From Arthrobotrys musiformis (Eukaryota > Ascomycota > Orbiliomycetes > Orbiliales > Orbiliaceae): a DNA stretch of 64,000 nt. Below are positions 11,534-23,064 of this stretch, piece after piece. The position numbers and the translations under genes are program-made. The notes beneath the pieces were generated by a model that had not been told where the DNA came from, did no database searches, and saw only the letters and a program-made list of their open reading frames with translations. How positions within the stretch are numbered: the first letter of the stretch is position 1; every line of letters begins with the position of its first letter. The DNA is taken from contig JAVHJL010000003.1 of NCBI GenBank assembly GCA_036971715.1, forward strand, positions 3,596,001 through 3,660,000, in the 5' to 3' direction.

Positions 11534-11893
11534 ATGTCCTACGCGTGGCGAGTAACTTTCACAGTTGTGAACAACTCCGGTTCTGAGCTGCACTACGAAA
11601 ACTCGAGCCCCGGCGTCATGCACCACGACGACCCACCAACCATCCCGATAGGGTCCACGAAAAGCTTCATAGTATCTATTCTTGGCTCCGATCACGGTGA
11701 CCACTATATCAGGTATTCTCACAGCGGCGAGTCTGTGAAGCTTCATTTTCAGTCGGGACGGGGCACTTCCTCACCGATTACCGCGAACGACCCCGAAGAT
11801 GATCGGAGGGTAACATCTTCGTCCCACTCTGGTCCTGGTGTTTATGATCGCTCGGTGGAGTACATTATTGCGGACGGATTACACCGTAGTTAA
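11534..11893 (+). CDS. Small beta-rich protein, unknown family
   Basis: A single-exon gene of 119 residues without signal peptide or membrane segment. The first 75 residues look like a compact beta sandwich: alternating strands in WRVTFTVVNNSGSELHYEN, a Pro/Asp turn (HHDDPPTIPIGS), KSFIVSIL, and SVKLHFQSG. The His/Asp content is high (HHDD, DHGDH). The C-terminal part is polar and Ser-rich. The opening resembles small fungal cytosolic beta proteins such as aegerolysins or actinoporin-like lectins, but I cannot place it in either. The gene is supported by a TATA box, a leader intron and a good start context (GAAAATGTC). Its promoter style and size match the two small genes upstream, which suggests an abundant fruiting-body or defence-type protein; that is inference. 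Confidence 0.65.
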   Translation: MSYAWRVTFTVVNNSGSELHYENSSPGVMHHDDPPTIPIGSTKSFIVSILGSDHGDHYIRYSHSGESVKLHFQSGRGTSSPITANDPEDDRRVTSSSHSGPGVYDRSVEYIIADGLHRS

Positions 11894-13122
11894 CGCATTT
11901 GGGAAGTTTATATCTGCTACCAGCCCTCAATCCTGAGCTTAGGCCGTCAATTGTGGAGATATCGCGATGGTTAGCTTTGAAAGGTGGTTAAATTGTGCTT
12001 CAGTCTCCATTTATTTATTTTTACAACGCATTGACGGCCAGTTGCTTTTGCAGCGGCACCGGTATGTGTCGGGCTGCTCTTTTTTTACATTTCTGCCGGG
12101 TCTCTTTCTTTTTGTTTTGGCAAGCGTCTGCGTGCCTGAAAAGCGGCCGGGGTGTATACATGTAGTTTCGAGATTTCGGGTGTTGTGATTCGTGCATGTC
12201 GCCAGACTTGACCATCTATGAAATGTAGAGAGAGAGCTGTTAGAAATCCCGAATAATATATTGTCAAGCCGAATTATAGCTTTTATCCGGCCGGCCTGAT
12301 CTATACTTTCTTTCTGTCTCGTTCCCTCTTTCCTTTTTCTTGTGGGTGTTCGAACCTTCGCTTTCTGGGGGAAAGGCGGCCGGCGATAATATTCCACACT
12401 AGAGACTGGGATTACTTGGGCAGGTACCTAGGTATTTATCATCTACAAATTCGATGTAGTTTGTACCTGTGGCCGTCCAGCCGGGGCGTCGAGGTGTCTT
12501 TAGACGTCTACATCATCGTTCTGCGACTACGTACCGCACCAAAATGCCACACTGCGCAAGTGCGGCATCTGTGTTATCAAAACTGTTGCATTTCCGTCTC
12601 CAACACAAAACCGCCAGCGACAGTCACTAGAAAACTCGCGCACAAGCTGTCAATAGATCTAGTACAGGGTGGGGACTGTAGCAACACCAGGGATTCCAAT
12701 CTTATAGCTAGACTTTACGAGGCTATAGCAATTGGAGTCTAGCTCAGCAATTCCGTAGCGCAATCTACACATTTTTGGGATTTGCTAAGCTTCTAAATGG
12801 GCTAGCACCTACCCTTACGAAGCTAACTTGCCTGACTGTAAGTACGTGATTGAAGGACGCTAAGGCTTATGAGGCCCAAACCACTCTTAAGATCCTTCTG
12901 CGGTCTGGGTATGAGACGAGGTTCGAAGGGTCTTCCTGTTAGCCCCAAGACTAGGTGCTCCTTTCTTGTGTCATAAAACGTCTAGCCTAGGGTCGCGCGC
13001 ATGCTATCGTCAAGTTGGTTTTGGGCTCTATCTACCTAGAGTCTGAACTGGAGGCGGAATTCTACCAGAAACTTGAATTATTCTATATCAGTTACAAGCG
13101 AGTGAGTGCTTCTAGTCGCTAG
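11894..13122. other. Spacer without a recognisable gene
   Basis: About 1.2 kb after the small gene and before the 3' end of the GTPase gene. A long pyrimidine-rich tract at about 12076-12118 and TA-rich segments make short open frames on both strands; none has a motif, so I call no gene. Confidence 0.55.
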
Positions 13123-14959
13123 TCAAGCTAACTCCGTATGAAATACTCGTTCCGTTGTCTCGGGGACTCGGGCACATTGGCGCGAAGGCCGCCGCTCCTG
13201 GTCTTCGGCTTTGATCTCAGGCTGCGTCCCTGTTGACGTCTCCGTTATTTCAGAAGGGGTATCTGCAGGCGGAAAAACGCCCCGCTGGGCGCTCAAGCTG
13301 AAAAGAACAATTATGCGCTTCAAAAGATTGTCAACCGTACTTGATTTCGACGCTTTCGCAATGTCGCTCCCGATTTCACCCTTAACTAGGGAATATACGT
13401 TTTTTCGAGTGTCTGAATGTCTGAACTCCGCTAACACGTTTTCGACCATCTCGTAAGCCAGGACTTTCGTTTCACCACTCTTTAGATTCCAGAAGAGCTT
13501 CTCGAAACTACGCAACACATGCTTATTAACAAAACATTCGTTTTCTATAACATTATATCGATTTGCGGATTTGTTTCCACCTACATTAGAATGAGATCTG
13601 CCGCCCAAACTATATACCAACGGAGATAATGGGACGCGGTCAATGGCCCAGTAAAATCCGCGAGAGTCGTGAGAACCATCTTCTCCGTCGGATGCTTTTC
13701 GTCATGGATCGCTTGCCGGAACTTCGTTTGCATCGTTTCTTTCTGGAGGATTTGATCGTCATCCCGTAGATTCCAGGCATTCAGCGTCTTGTCGTACAAA
13801 TTCGTGAATATATCCGAAAAACGAATCCGGTAAAATGGCACCATGCTGCGCTTTCGAGCCTTTTTAAATAACCCCTTTGCAATATCTATCGTGACTAATC
13901 ATATTTTGAGAGTATTTAGTAAGTGGCGGTGTTCAACAGGGGGCCACGCGCCGCTGCTATTACTTTCGCATTTCTTGACGGCTGACACCCGTTGTGCGCT
14001 TAACCAAAGGTTACGCAACTGTGGTTTCACGACTACTCTCGTCGTTTGAATAACGAGGTCGTCAATCATTTCGGGACCTGGTTAAAAATCCTTTAGCAGT
14101 CTGGACTCGGTGCGCCACTAAGATTATTAGGACCTACTGTGGATTGAAACTGCGCCTGCTACAATGCCATGCCCCGTTTGAACATTGCCTTGTACTAGCT
14201 GCCTAAGCTTATTGACTGTGTCGTAGGCCTCTTGGGTTGCTTGCTCTGCGAGTTTGCTATAGTCAATGTTTCCTTGGCTTGCGCATTCCCTGAATTTTCT
14301 GCCGGTGTTATTATTTACGAGCTCGTCGAATTTCGTGAAGACGAATACAACCCTAACGGGGCGATTTCTTAAGAAAGCGAAGAAGTCTTTTTCAACTCTC
14401 CCCACTGGCCGTGCGTCAGTACAGGAAATGCAGTACCTTTTGTTTTGTCAGCAATTAATTTATTCCTCAAGAACCCAGAAACTTGACGAATACCAAATGC
14501 AATGTAACTGCTTTTCTAGACTCTCCTGCTTCCCCCGACCATCAATAAACTCCTTGACGCGATTAACGTTCGACGGGTCAGCAGGCTCGAAGCCGCCAGA
14601 ATCATGCATCACCAAAAGGTTGTTGCGTTTTGAGGTAAATTCTTGTTCAATGTTGTGTTGTCCAGCTTCGCCATCTAACGCATGTTTCACGTTTACCTAT
14701 AAAATCGCCCCGTCAACCGATACCCCACAAGTCCGGAACGTCAGTTCTGCCTGTCCAAGAAACATCCATGTACATACTTGGGTATTTGGGGCAAACTTAC
14801 GCGTTCTTCAGACAGACCGAAGATACAAGTGAGTAGAGATGACTTCCCCACACCACTTTTTCCAATTACGAGAATCCTAAATCGCCGGCATTCGATGAAT
14901 ACTTCGTCCTCGGGGTCGGATTCATCGTTTGATCTTGCAAGCGGAGCTTCTCGATTCAT
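13123..14959 (-). CDS. P-loop GTPase (G domain) with helical C-terminal region
   Basis: Six exons: 14801-14959, 14494-14696, 14138-14436, 13964-14077, 13585-13894 and 13123-13507. The introns are 104, 57, 60, 69 and 77 bp and every phase fits, giving 489 residues. The G domain has the Walker A/G1 motif GKSGVGKSS (residues 33-41), the G3 motif DSGG (about 85-88), a typical 'LHCIWYCI' strand (about 116-123) and the G4 motif TKFD (155-158). The spliced order matches the large MMR_HSR1-type GTPase family that is expanded in mushrooms and some ascomycetes. The C-terminal half is mostly helical, with a hydrophobic segment (about residues 345-365, RWYIVWAADLIL), and ends in a charged tail. The donor of intron 2 (GTATTC) is weak but restores the conserved block exactly. 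The role is unknown; such proteins are often found with NLR-like genes. It is transcribed divergently from the pseudokinase gene. Confidence 0.87.
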
Positions 14960-15542
14960 TATTGCCGGTACCCTGAATTATTGATTTCTACGACGCTCGC
15001 ATGTGTTTGCAAAAAGCGATCATAGAAGCCTTCAAATAGGGTACAGTTGGGAAATACGGAAAGAATATATTTATTGGCTTCGAACGTTATGCGCCGCTTT
15101 CTCACAATTTGAACGACTATTTGAATACTCTATATAGTTCTTATACCGTAGTTTATCGACGGGAAATTCGCAAATAATATCGGCAAATTCATGGGTCGCC
15201 CCGCTCATGCAAGGCTGCTGAGTCTCTTATCGAGTTCGAAAGGGCCAACACCGTCAGCTGAGGCTGAAACATGAGTGGGTTGAATCCAGAAAGATACAAG
15301 TACATGTACCTGTACCAATGCATGTCTCGCCAGCCTCGCTACAAGGCTCAAGGTTTTTTTTCCCAAGTACACGGAGGCTCCCTTGCACAAGCGATGTCGC
15401 CTCTGCTCATATGCGGTGCGGAGACGACAAAAGGTCGGCCATATCGCACACCAAGACTTTTCTCCTGCTCTTTTTGGCGATTTGAGTATCGCCGTACGAT
15501 ATCGAAAGCTTCACAAACCCAGACGGCAATTTTGACATCACC
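14960..15542. promoter_or_regulatory. Shared divergent promoter region
   Basis: This 583-bp stretch separates the start codons of the GTPase (minus) and the pseudokinase (plus). It has a TATA-like CTATATAG near 15129. A frame at 15271-15714 overlaps the pseudokinase start in another frame and looks spurious. An upstream coding exon of the pseudokinase hidden here cannot be excluded. Confidence 0.45.
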
Positions 15543-17652
15543 ATGGCCGTCGTGTACTGTGACAAAAATGCTGCTAACAAATTTCGCAACACCATTTCGC
15601 CTGTGTTTTTATACGGGAATCGCATGTCTCTCGACGGCTTTATCCAGAGTAGACAAGAGATATTCGATAAATTGCAGCTTCCAGAAAATCTATCGCAGCT
15701 CACAGATACACTAGGCTGTGATTGTGATCGCTGCGCACGATACCCTCTATCCAATACTCCTGGGGACAAATACTATATTGCTGACCTGGTAGCCACAATA
15801 AAGGAAGTCGCCATCAGTACATATGCGCTATGCGTTTATCTGCGCTATTCTCGATTAATTGTCCCTCTACTGGAAAAGCAAGTTACGGACCAAAATTTGA
15901 GCATCAAAGTGCGCTCCGAAGCCGATCTCAGGAAGCTCGCGGTTTTCCAACCGGACACGGAAGAAACAGCCCTTATATCTGATTTCCTCGAATTAGCAGG
16001 AAAAATCACGGCTCCGAAACTTCGCAGCAACGATCCCCATCTAGAATTCAACGATATAAGATCTCTGCCCTTCTTGCTACCACCTAATTATGGGTCTGGA
16101 GAAATATCGCTCCCAAACAGATACAACGAGCTCAGGCCCTTCGACTTAGTTAGCGGTACATCTTCGGTGAGTCAACATTAGAGCCGTATGTGTATTGCAG
16201 ACCGTAGCGGCATACTGATCGTTCAAATACTAATTTATCGAGCCAGTTTTATGTCACCAGGTCTCGCACGAACAAAGAAAATTTCAAATCAGAGAAGTTC
16301 AGATATGAATGGCTCCGTAGGAAACTGGGTGGCTCGAATATTATGAAAATGCTATTTTCATTCCGACTACAAGATAATGTATACGTTATATACGATAAAG
16401 CGGAAAGCAACTTGAGGGATTACCTCAACAACCCCCCACCGGGTAACCATAGATGGCTGTTAGAACAATTCAGCTGCGTTGTGGACGCGATGGAAACCAT
16501 TCAAAGGACGGCTCGCAATTACGCGAGCACGGAGAGCACTGCACCTTCTACAGAGTTCTACGGGGTCCATTTCAACTTAGAGCCCTCGAAGTTGCTGATC
16601 GGGCGCAATAAGGGAAGACCGGTATTACTTGTGGCCGGATTCGGACGACAGGTGCCCCGCGATGACGTCTCGGATTACTTCGACTACACCCCTCCCGAGG
16701 CTTTCGGCCGCGACCAAGCTAAAAATTCAAAAAACCACAAGTATCACGTGTGGTCTCTGGGTTATATTCTGCTGGGCATCATTAAACGTCTTGAGCCAAT
16801 CGCAATTACGAATGGGAAAGGTAGCACGAAGCGATCAATGTCGTTGAATGGCCATAGCACAAAGCTATCGCAGGCGCCAACCGACGACTCCAATCGCTCT
16901 GTGCTACCGGTTCAGCCCTCGGACACACCTCCAGAACTGATAGAGCTCCGGGAAAAATGGAAGACCGACACACTAATGTGCGGTCGGTTGGATTTAATTC
17001 GTGACATGGTTGAAGTCAATTTCCGGCATCGGCCTTCGTTGCGGACTGTGAGTCGAATATACAAGCACTTGTTTGACGACACAAGATCTGACATCGATGC
17101 TTTCACACTACCTGGTGATAATGAGCGAGAAGTTGGGCTGGGAGACGTTCGTTGGTTGTAAGTTTAACCGCTGCCAGGGTTTTCTAGGTTACCAAGTCAC
17201 TAATGTAATTCTTTAGGCGCTTATTTGAAGGACCTCGAGTGACTGACTTCGGATCGGGAACTCCGATGAACTATGACGCGATATCAGCTTTATTTTCTAG
17301 GAGCTCGAGGCGCTGCCGGATCCAAATTTTCGAAGGATATCGCGACGAGCGCCCTACACCGGACCTTCGTATTGCTAGTATCGCTCATCGAGAAGAGGCC
17401 GATTTAGTTTCGCAGGTCAATGCCTACAGGGGGCCTAGCTGCCGTCCAAATGAGCGCTTGTATTTGTGGTTCGTGCGTTTCGCAGCTAGAAACATAGACC
17501 CGACAAATGGAGAGCAGGCCGCCGCTGGGGCGCGTGACGCCTTCTCGACGGAAAAATGCGCTCTCTCCATATGCAATAATTTTTATGTTTTTGATCAAAT
17601 GACCGGTGAGATTCGCTACTGCAACCCTGGCTCACCGCAGATTTCTAACTGA
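15543..17652 (+). CDS. Protein-kinase-like protein, probable pseudokinase
   Basis: Three exons: 15543-16166, 16247-17157 and 17217-17652, with introns of 80 bp (GTGAGT..CCAG) and 59 bp (GTAAGT..TTTAG, branch CACTAAT). The model gives 656 residues. The start has a strong context (CACCATGGC) and the frame is stopped at 15483 upstream, although a further 5' exon is possible. Residues 1-208 are a helical region that I do not recognise. From about residue 209 it is kinase-like: a 'VYVIYDKAESNLRDYL' hinge, then HFN (316-318) where active kinases have HRD, 'EPSKLL' for 'KPSNIL', GFG (339-341) for DFG, 'PPEAF' for APE and 'HVWSLG' for DVWSLG. The catalytic Asp and the metal-binding Asp are both replaced, so phosphotransfer is unlikely. 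The last 145 residues are unassigned. Probably a regulatory or scaffold partner in a signalling complex. Confidence 0.8.
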
Positions 17653-19786
17653 ATGAAAGATTTGGGATTATTCCAGTCCTGCCTGGTCGGATTCACTGTG
17701 GAGTTGACGTAAGTCCCCACGCCGGTTTTTTTGACGAAAGACAATAACAGATACATAAAACAGAAGGCAGTGTACCGATCACAAGTAGTAAATTCCGCCG
17801 GAGAAGCACATTCGGCAAATCGAGCCAAGTAACAAACCCTAGGTATATACAGGTTTGGAGGTTTCCAGTTGTAGGTGACCCGACAGAGCTGGCTGTAGCT
17901 ACAATGAGCCCGTACCGACTTTCCCTGACACTCACAAGACAGAGACTAGATCACCACGCATCCCTAGCGGAAGACTAACAACTCCACAGCATCGCCAAAG
18001 GCCTGCGCGCGTTGTTATATTGGGGCTGAATGACTGGGCTATTGTCGAAGGTAGCGCCCCTTAAGTATCTCCTCTGCTATCCGCCTCTCCGCAAAAGTTT
18101 GACACTGACGATCGTACCGTTGCTTGCCCAAAGTTGATACTGTCCAGCTTCAACTCAAAAACGTCCCTGGGACCCCATCAGCTAGTATTGAGTTATCTGC
18201 CCACAAAGATAGCTTGCTTTGTGCAGCCTTTATCGCATGTGATCGAGAAATGCCTCCTGGAGTCCCGTTAAATCGGTCGGACCTCGATTCCATGGCCCAA
18301 AACCAGCAGAATCTTTCGACGTTGGAAATCTTCCTTCCGACCCAAGGTGCGTGAGATCGTTAGAATTATCCCTGTCGATTAGTCCGTCTTTTTTTTCTGA
18401 GTATAGGTGTTTTATGTTCCATCTAGATGATGCGTCAAGGCTGGGGAATTCTTTAAATAGTCACTTCTCGATTTCGGTGCCCCGTGCCGACGAGGCTCAT
18501 GCCATTTGAATTAGCCGTGTCTTTCCCCCCACAAATCTCCTATCCAGTGATCCGCTATTGCGGTTGGGGCCGCGGCGCGGTTCGATGACCCTTCGACCGT
18601 CTCAAGAAGTTGCCCTCCTGGTATAGCTATTTGCCTTTAGTGAAGCCTTAACCAAAGAGTATTTCGGTTCGTTTTGTCTTCGGGACAGAAATATAACGCC
18701 GTAGCGGATGGGCGCCTTAGTGGACCTACCAATTAATTTTAATCCCGCCAAAGGCTTCGCGAGCCTATTTCCACCACACCAGAGCGCAGGGTGCAAGTTG
18801 TCTAACCGTAAACTCTGATAAAGAAAAGTATACTTATTTGTGGGGGCGATGACTTTTCGTCAGAACCCGACAGCCTCGAGCATATTGAGGCACTTTGTGA
18901 ATATTCTGCACACTGCATATGCACGGTCGGTATTCATGTGAAGGTTGCGTCAGCGCAAAGACGAACAATCGAAGAAACCAAAATTCAAAACACGAAAGGA
19001 TACTAAGAAGAAAAAGCTTGTTTTCCTCCCACTTCGAATGTGTGCCGACGAGGACCAATCGGGGTTAAATAATGGAAAAGTCTTCATCCACAATTATGCG
19101 GTCAATGAGTTGTGGGTTTCTTTGTAACACAAGACAGATGTCAATTTTGTGCGCGTGGCTGGCGAGCGTGAGCACGAGGCTATTATATTTCAGCTCTAGA
19201 CCCCGCACGCTCGACAACGGCAGCGGTGGCGGCGCCACCTTAACTCTGCGAACCTTTTTATGCATGGCCCTGGCTAGGCGCGGGGGTCCTCTCCGATAAG
19301 CTTTAAGCAGGAGATTGGTTGAGCTCACGGAAGCCAAATCCAACTGGATAGCTACCAAAATTTATTGGTCATTTGCTGCTCTAATATTGTGTAGCCTTCT
19401 CAGGGTCAGGCTCAAAGTACAGGTACATGCACTTCGAGGGTTTGATATCATGATCCTGCTATTATTTTATGTATGGCAAGTGAACGCAAGGGGCTGGTAG
19501 TCCTGATTGCCCCTGGTAGAATTATGTCTGGATGAGTAATTTGCACCACTTTTAAAAGCTTGTGATCTCCTCAGCTAGCTCCTTGGTCATGAATTCATGT
19601 ACTTGTTTTGCAGGAAGGTCCGATCGACTCTCCACCTTCGTAGGGTATGTAATTATTCTATACAAATTAACTATAAGAAATATTCCAATTGGCATTCCCT
19701 TTGCACATTTGTACCTTCCATAGAAAGATTAAAACCACATTGTATACTATCTGGGTCTTTCTTGAGCCGGTGGCCCTTGCATTAAT
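17653..19786. other. Spacer without a recognisable gene
   Basis: About 2.1 kb. Two short frames (18124-18354 plus; 19065-19358 minus) have some coding-like composition, but no motif and no consistent introns. They may be fragments of old genes or elements; I do not call them. Confidence 0.5.
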
Positions 19787-22073
19787 ATGGCAACGGATAT
19801 CGATATCGCGGTAAGCTTTCCCACTGTAATTAGAGCGCTGGGTACACTTAGACTCGACTTCATATTCGAGATAAACAATCCGAGTCTTCCTTCTACTACT
19901 ACTATAGAGAAGAGTGATTATGTCTTCAAGCTGACATGTACTTCTAAACTTGAACGAAGTCTGGTGACCTCTCATGGATTCTAGCCTCGAGCGCGTTGGT
20001 TTGGATAATGATTCCAGCTGTCGGGCTAATGTAAGGAACATTTATTTTATCTATAAGATTCCGAAGTTACACTTGTATGGATATCTAACCTGCATTCTAT
20101 TAGATATTCTGGAAGCTCGACTCGTAACTCAGCACTTTCGATGCTATGGCTCTCACTAATGTCGATATCCATAGTGACATTTCAAGTACATACCCCTCGC
20201 CGGAGCTACCCCACTTATGTTATCTATATCAGATCCAAACTCTAATATCTTTCTTCAGTGGTGGTTCTGGGGCTACTCACTCGCCTTTTCCCACACTAGC
20301 GAATCGAATATTATCGGGAACTTAGACAACTTCATCTTCCTCCACGTCAGGAACGGTACGTCGGCTTCCGATATAGCAACGCCTGAGCTCGCATTCGCTG
20401 TATACCAGGGGATGTTCGCAGCATTCACGTAGGTCGCTAGTTCCACGTGTGGCCAAAAGGCCCCTTTTACCTAACAATTCTAACTTGCAATCGATTCACG
20501 GCTCCTAGAATGGCCGTTATCACAGCAGCAACAGCGCAACGAGGTCGAACTGTACCCTTCATGATATTCATATTTTTGTGGACTACATGTGTTTACGATT
20601 TCATAGTCTTCTGGTAATTATAAACCTAATTATGCCATGATGGCTTTGAAGTTACTATAGGATAGAGCACTAACTTTTGACAGGAGTTGGAATAATAGCG
20701 GGTGGCTACACCGCCGTGGTAGCCTAGACTGGGCGGGAGGTTCGCCAGTTCACGTTGCGTCGGGCGCGGCGTCCTTGGCCTACTGCTTGGTAGTCGGTTC
20801 TCGACGTGATGCAAATCGAAGCCAGGATATCGTTCATATTGTTCTTGGATCTCTGCTCCTTTGGTTTGGCTGGTTCGGGTTTAAGTAAGAGCAAACTATT
20901 TCGGGTGAAACCACGGAGTATTCAATGCATATCTAACCACGCGAATAGTGCTGGGACCGCTCTACGGGGTAACCTTCGAGCCTTTGTGGCTTTTTTTAAT
21001 ACGAATCTTGCAGCATCCTCCGCGGGCCTAACTTGGGTATTTATGGATCGCTTTTTGGGCGCTTTGCTTGGAAAAGGCACCGGGCACTGGTCGTTGGCCG
21101 GATTTATGGGTGGAGCGATCGCGGGACTAGTATGCATAACACCTGGGGCTGGATATGTACGTGGTGCGCCCCTACAGCTAGCCGAATTCGTATCCGATTC
21201 AAAGATGATCTCTAGGCCGATTCTAACATAATATAACTTGGTCATGAAGGTGCCTCCATGGTCTTCCCCGATATTTGGGGTCTTGGGAGCCCTAGCTTGC
21301 AACGGCTGGATCAGAATGGTTTCGTGGGCGAAGGACCGATACGGGGGTGTCACTAACACGAACGGGACTCCTGTCAACGGGGCTGCAGGGAATTCCAAGC
21401 ACGTAGGAGCAACGGTATCCTGGCTAAAGCGTTTTGTGCAGCGCTATGACGACCCATTTGAGGTTTTCGCCATTCATACGATTGGAGGTCTGGTTGGGTT
21501 GTTCTTAACCGGAATTTTTGCTAGGTAAGCTAACGTATAACTTGTCGCTTTTGAATTCTGAACTTCATAGTTCGGGGCATGTTGACATTTCTAAATTGGG
21601 TGTGCACAACGGTAGCCGCGATGTAGTAGCTTTAGACCCACAGGCATACATAGACCCCGATGGACTTGGGGTAATAGATGGAAATACTAAGCGATTAAGG
21701 TATGCTACGACGACCAAGTTATATATTAAGGCTCACAGTACAAGGGAGCTAAAATTCGTTGCAGATACCAAGTTATTGATGGAGCTGCATGCTTTTCATG
21801 GTCATTCTTCGTCACGCTCCTAATGCTCCTAATTATGGACAACATCCCAACGCTACACCTACGATACAGAGAGGAGGATATGCGCTCGATCGATTTGTAT
21901 GAACTCGGCAATCTAGAGACTTTGGTAAGCCTGGAGTTCTTAATTCACTATATATAATATTCGATGGTAACTGGGTTATAAATTCGCGGGGACGCAAGCT
22001 AATCCTTTATTATCTGTCGTAGGCAACCCCCCAGCCGGGCTTACTCGATCCTACAAACCAAGGCTCTCAGTGA
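19787..22073 (+). CDS. Ammonium transporter (AMT/MEP family)
   Basis: Eleven exons: 19787-19810, 19960-20030, 20104-20185, 20259-20428, 20509-20613, 20684-20884, 20949-21156, 21250-21524, 21571-21699, 21765-21924 and 22023-22073. All introns are GT..AG (46-149 bp, most with CTAAC-like branch points) and phases agree, giving 491 residues, the usual length for fungal Mep proteins. Conserved blocks appear in order: SGDLSWILASSALVW (TM1), 'QWWFWGYSLAFSHT', 'FAVYQGMFAAFT', 'GGSPVHVASGAA', 'LWFGWFGFN', 'NTNLAASSAGLTW', 'GLVCITPGAGYV', 'FAIHTIGG' and 'CFSWSFFVT'. Both pore histidines are present (about H174 and H363), so it should be a working plasma-membrane NH4+/NH3 transporter. The N-terminus before TM1 is only about 10 residues long, shorter than in most fungal Mep proteins. 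The first and last exons are the least certain. Confidence 0.92.
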
Positions 22074-23064
22074 GCAGCATTTTGTTTTAGTTTAAACGTT
22101 TCTTCGTGACTCTTGAAATTAATTTACGTAACATCTTGGAGTCCACGTACGGTATGCTAAAATACCGATAATTATATGCGTTATAATTATATGCCCACAC
22201 CAGCTCCTAAGTATAGCAGCTATAGATTGCGACATCTGCATGCACACATAAGAAGTGACCATATTACACGCTCGTCTCTTTTCTAACCTGCCTAGGGTAG
22301 TAATCACATGTACAGGTACCCGATGCGCATTGTTATCGCAACTGGTTTGCGGCGTTCCTGCACAAGCGATTCTAGGCCGATCCTGTCCTTGATTCGATCC
22401 TTTTACAACCTAAGCTTAGATTATACCTTTCTGGTGAGCAAACTTATTGTTTACCTAGGTATTCAATGTATTATGCGGTATATACCTAGTCTCGGAATAT
22501 TGATAGCTACGGACAAGTCTTGTCTCGTACCCAGACCTGGGAGGGACAAGCCCGCAGAATTGGTTGGTGGCGAAAGTCACAACACCAACAACACAATTAC
22601 TTTAAGGTCTACGTCGGTTGTCTCGAATCTAGACCCTGGGGCTACGTCGGCCGTTATCGCCTCGTTTCATGCACTTTCATGTCATGAATATATTAGACAT
22701 ATTGGCCACTGGCTAAATAGGTACCCAGGTAACCCAGGAAAATCTAGACTATTTTATACAGAGGTAAATACGGCATGCGGTGTGTGCGATGTATTGGGAG
22801 CTCTTAAAAGGCGACTGGTTGGCTTGTTGCATGCTGGCGCTAGTGTCTTGTCACAAACCAGGGCTAGCCGGAGCCACTACCCTACATAGTCAGGTACAAC
22901 AATTCGAGTATATGCGTATGAATTACGGATATCGCATTATTTTTGACATGACTCTATCATGAATCTCTGCATCTCCCCAGGATTGCAATAACAGTTAGAT
23001 ATTCAATCATCGTCACTCTGGACCGGTTTGTCTGTCCATGGATCCATATTATTTACATGCACTA
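22074..23064. other. Spacer without a recognisable gene
   Basis: About 1 kb. A plus-strand frame at 22308-22889 is open for 193 codons but has no domain, signal or promoter, and is rich in chance-like CCTAGG/CTAG motifs; I do not call it. Confidence 0.5.

Noticed and set aside
12011..12397. 128-codon minus-strand frame, Lys/Arg/Thr-rich
   Set aside because: The composition follows from the pyrimidine-rich tract on the plus strand; no motif.
15407..15769. 120-codon minus-strand frame with coding-like end (CDMADLL)
   Set aside because: It is antisense to the start of the pseudokinase gene, whose three exons are phase-consistent; it has no domain of its own.
22308..22889. 193-codon plus-strand frame downstream of the ammonium transporter
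   Set aside because: No recognisable domain, promoter or intron signals, and a composition like the surrounding spacer.
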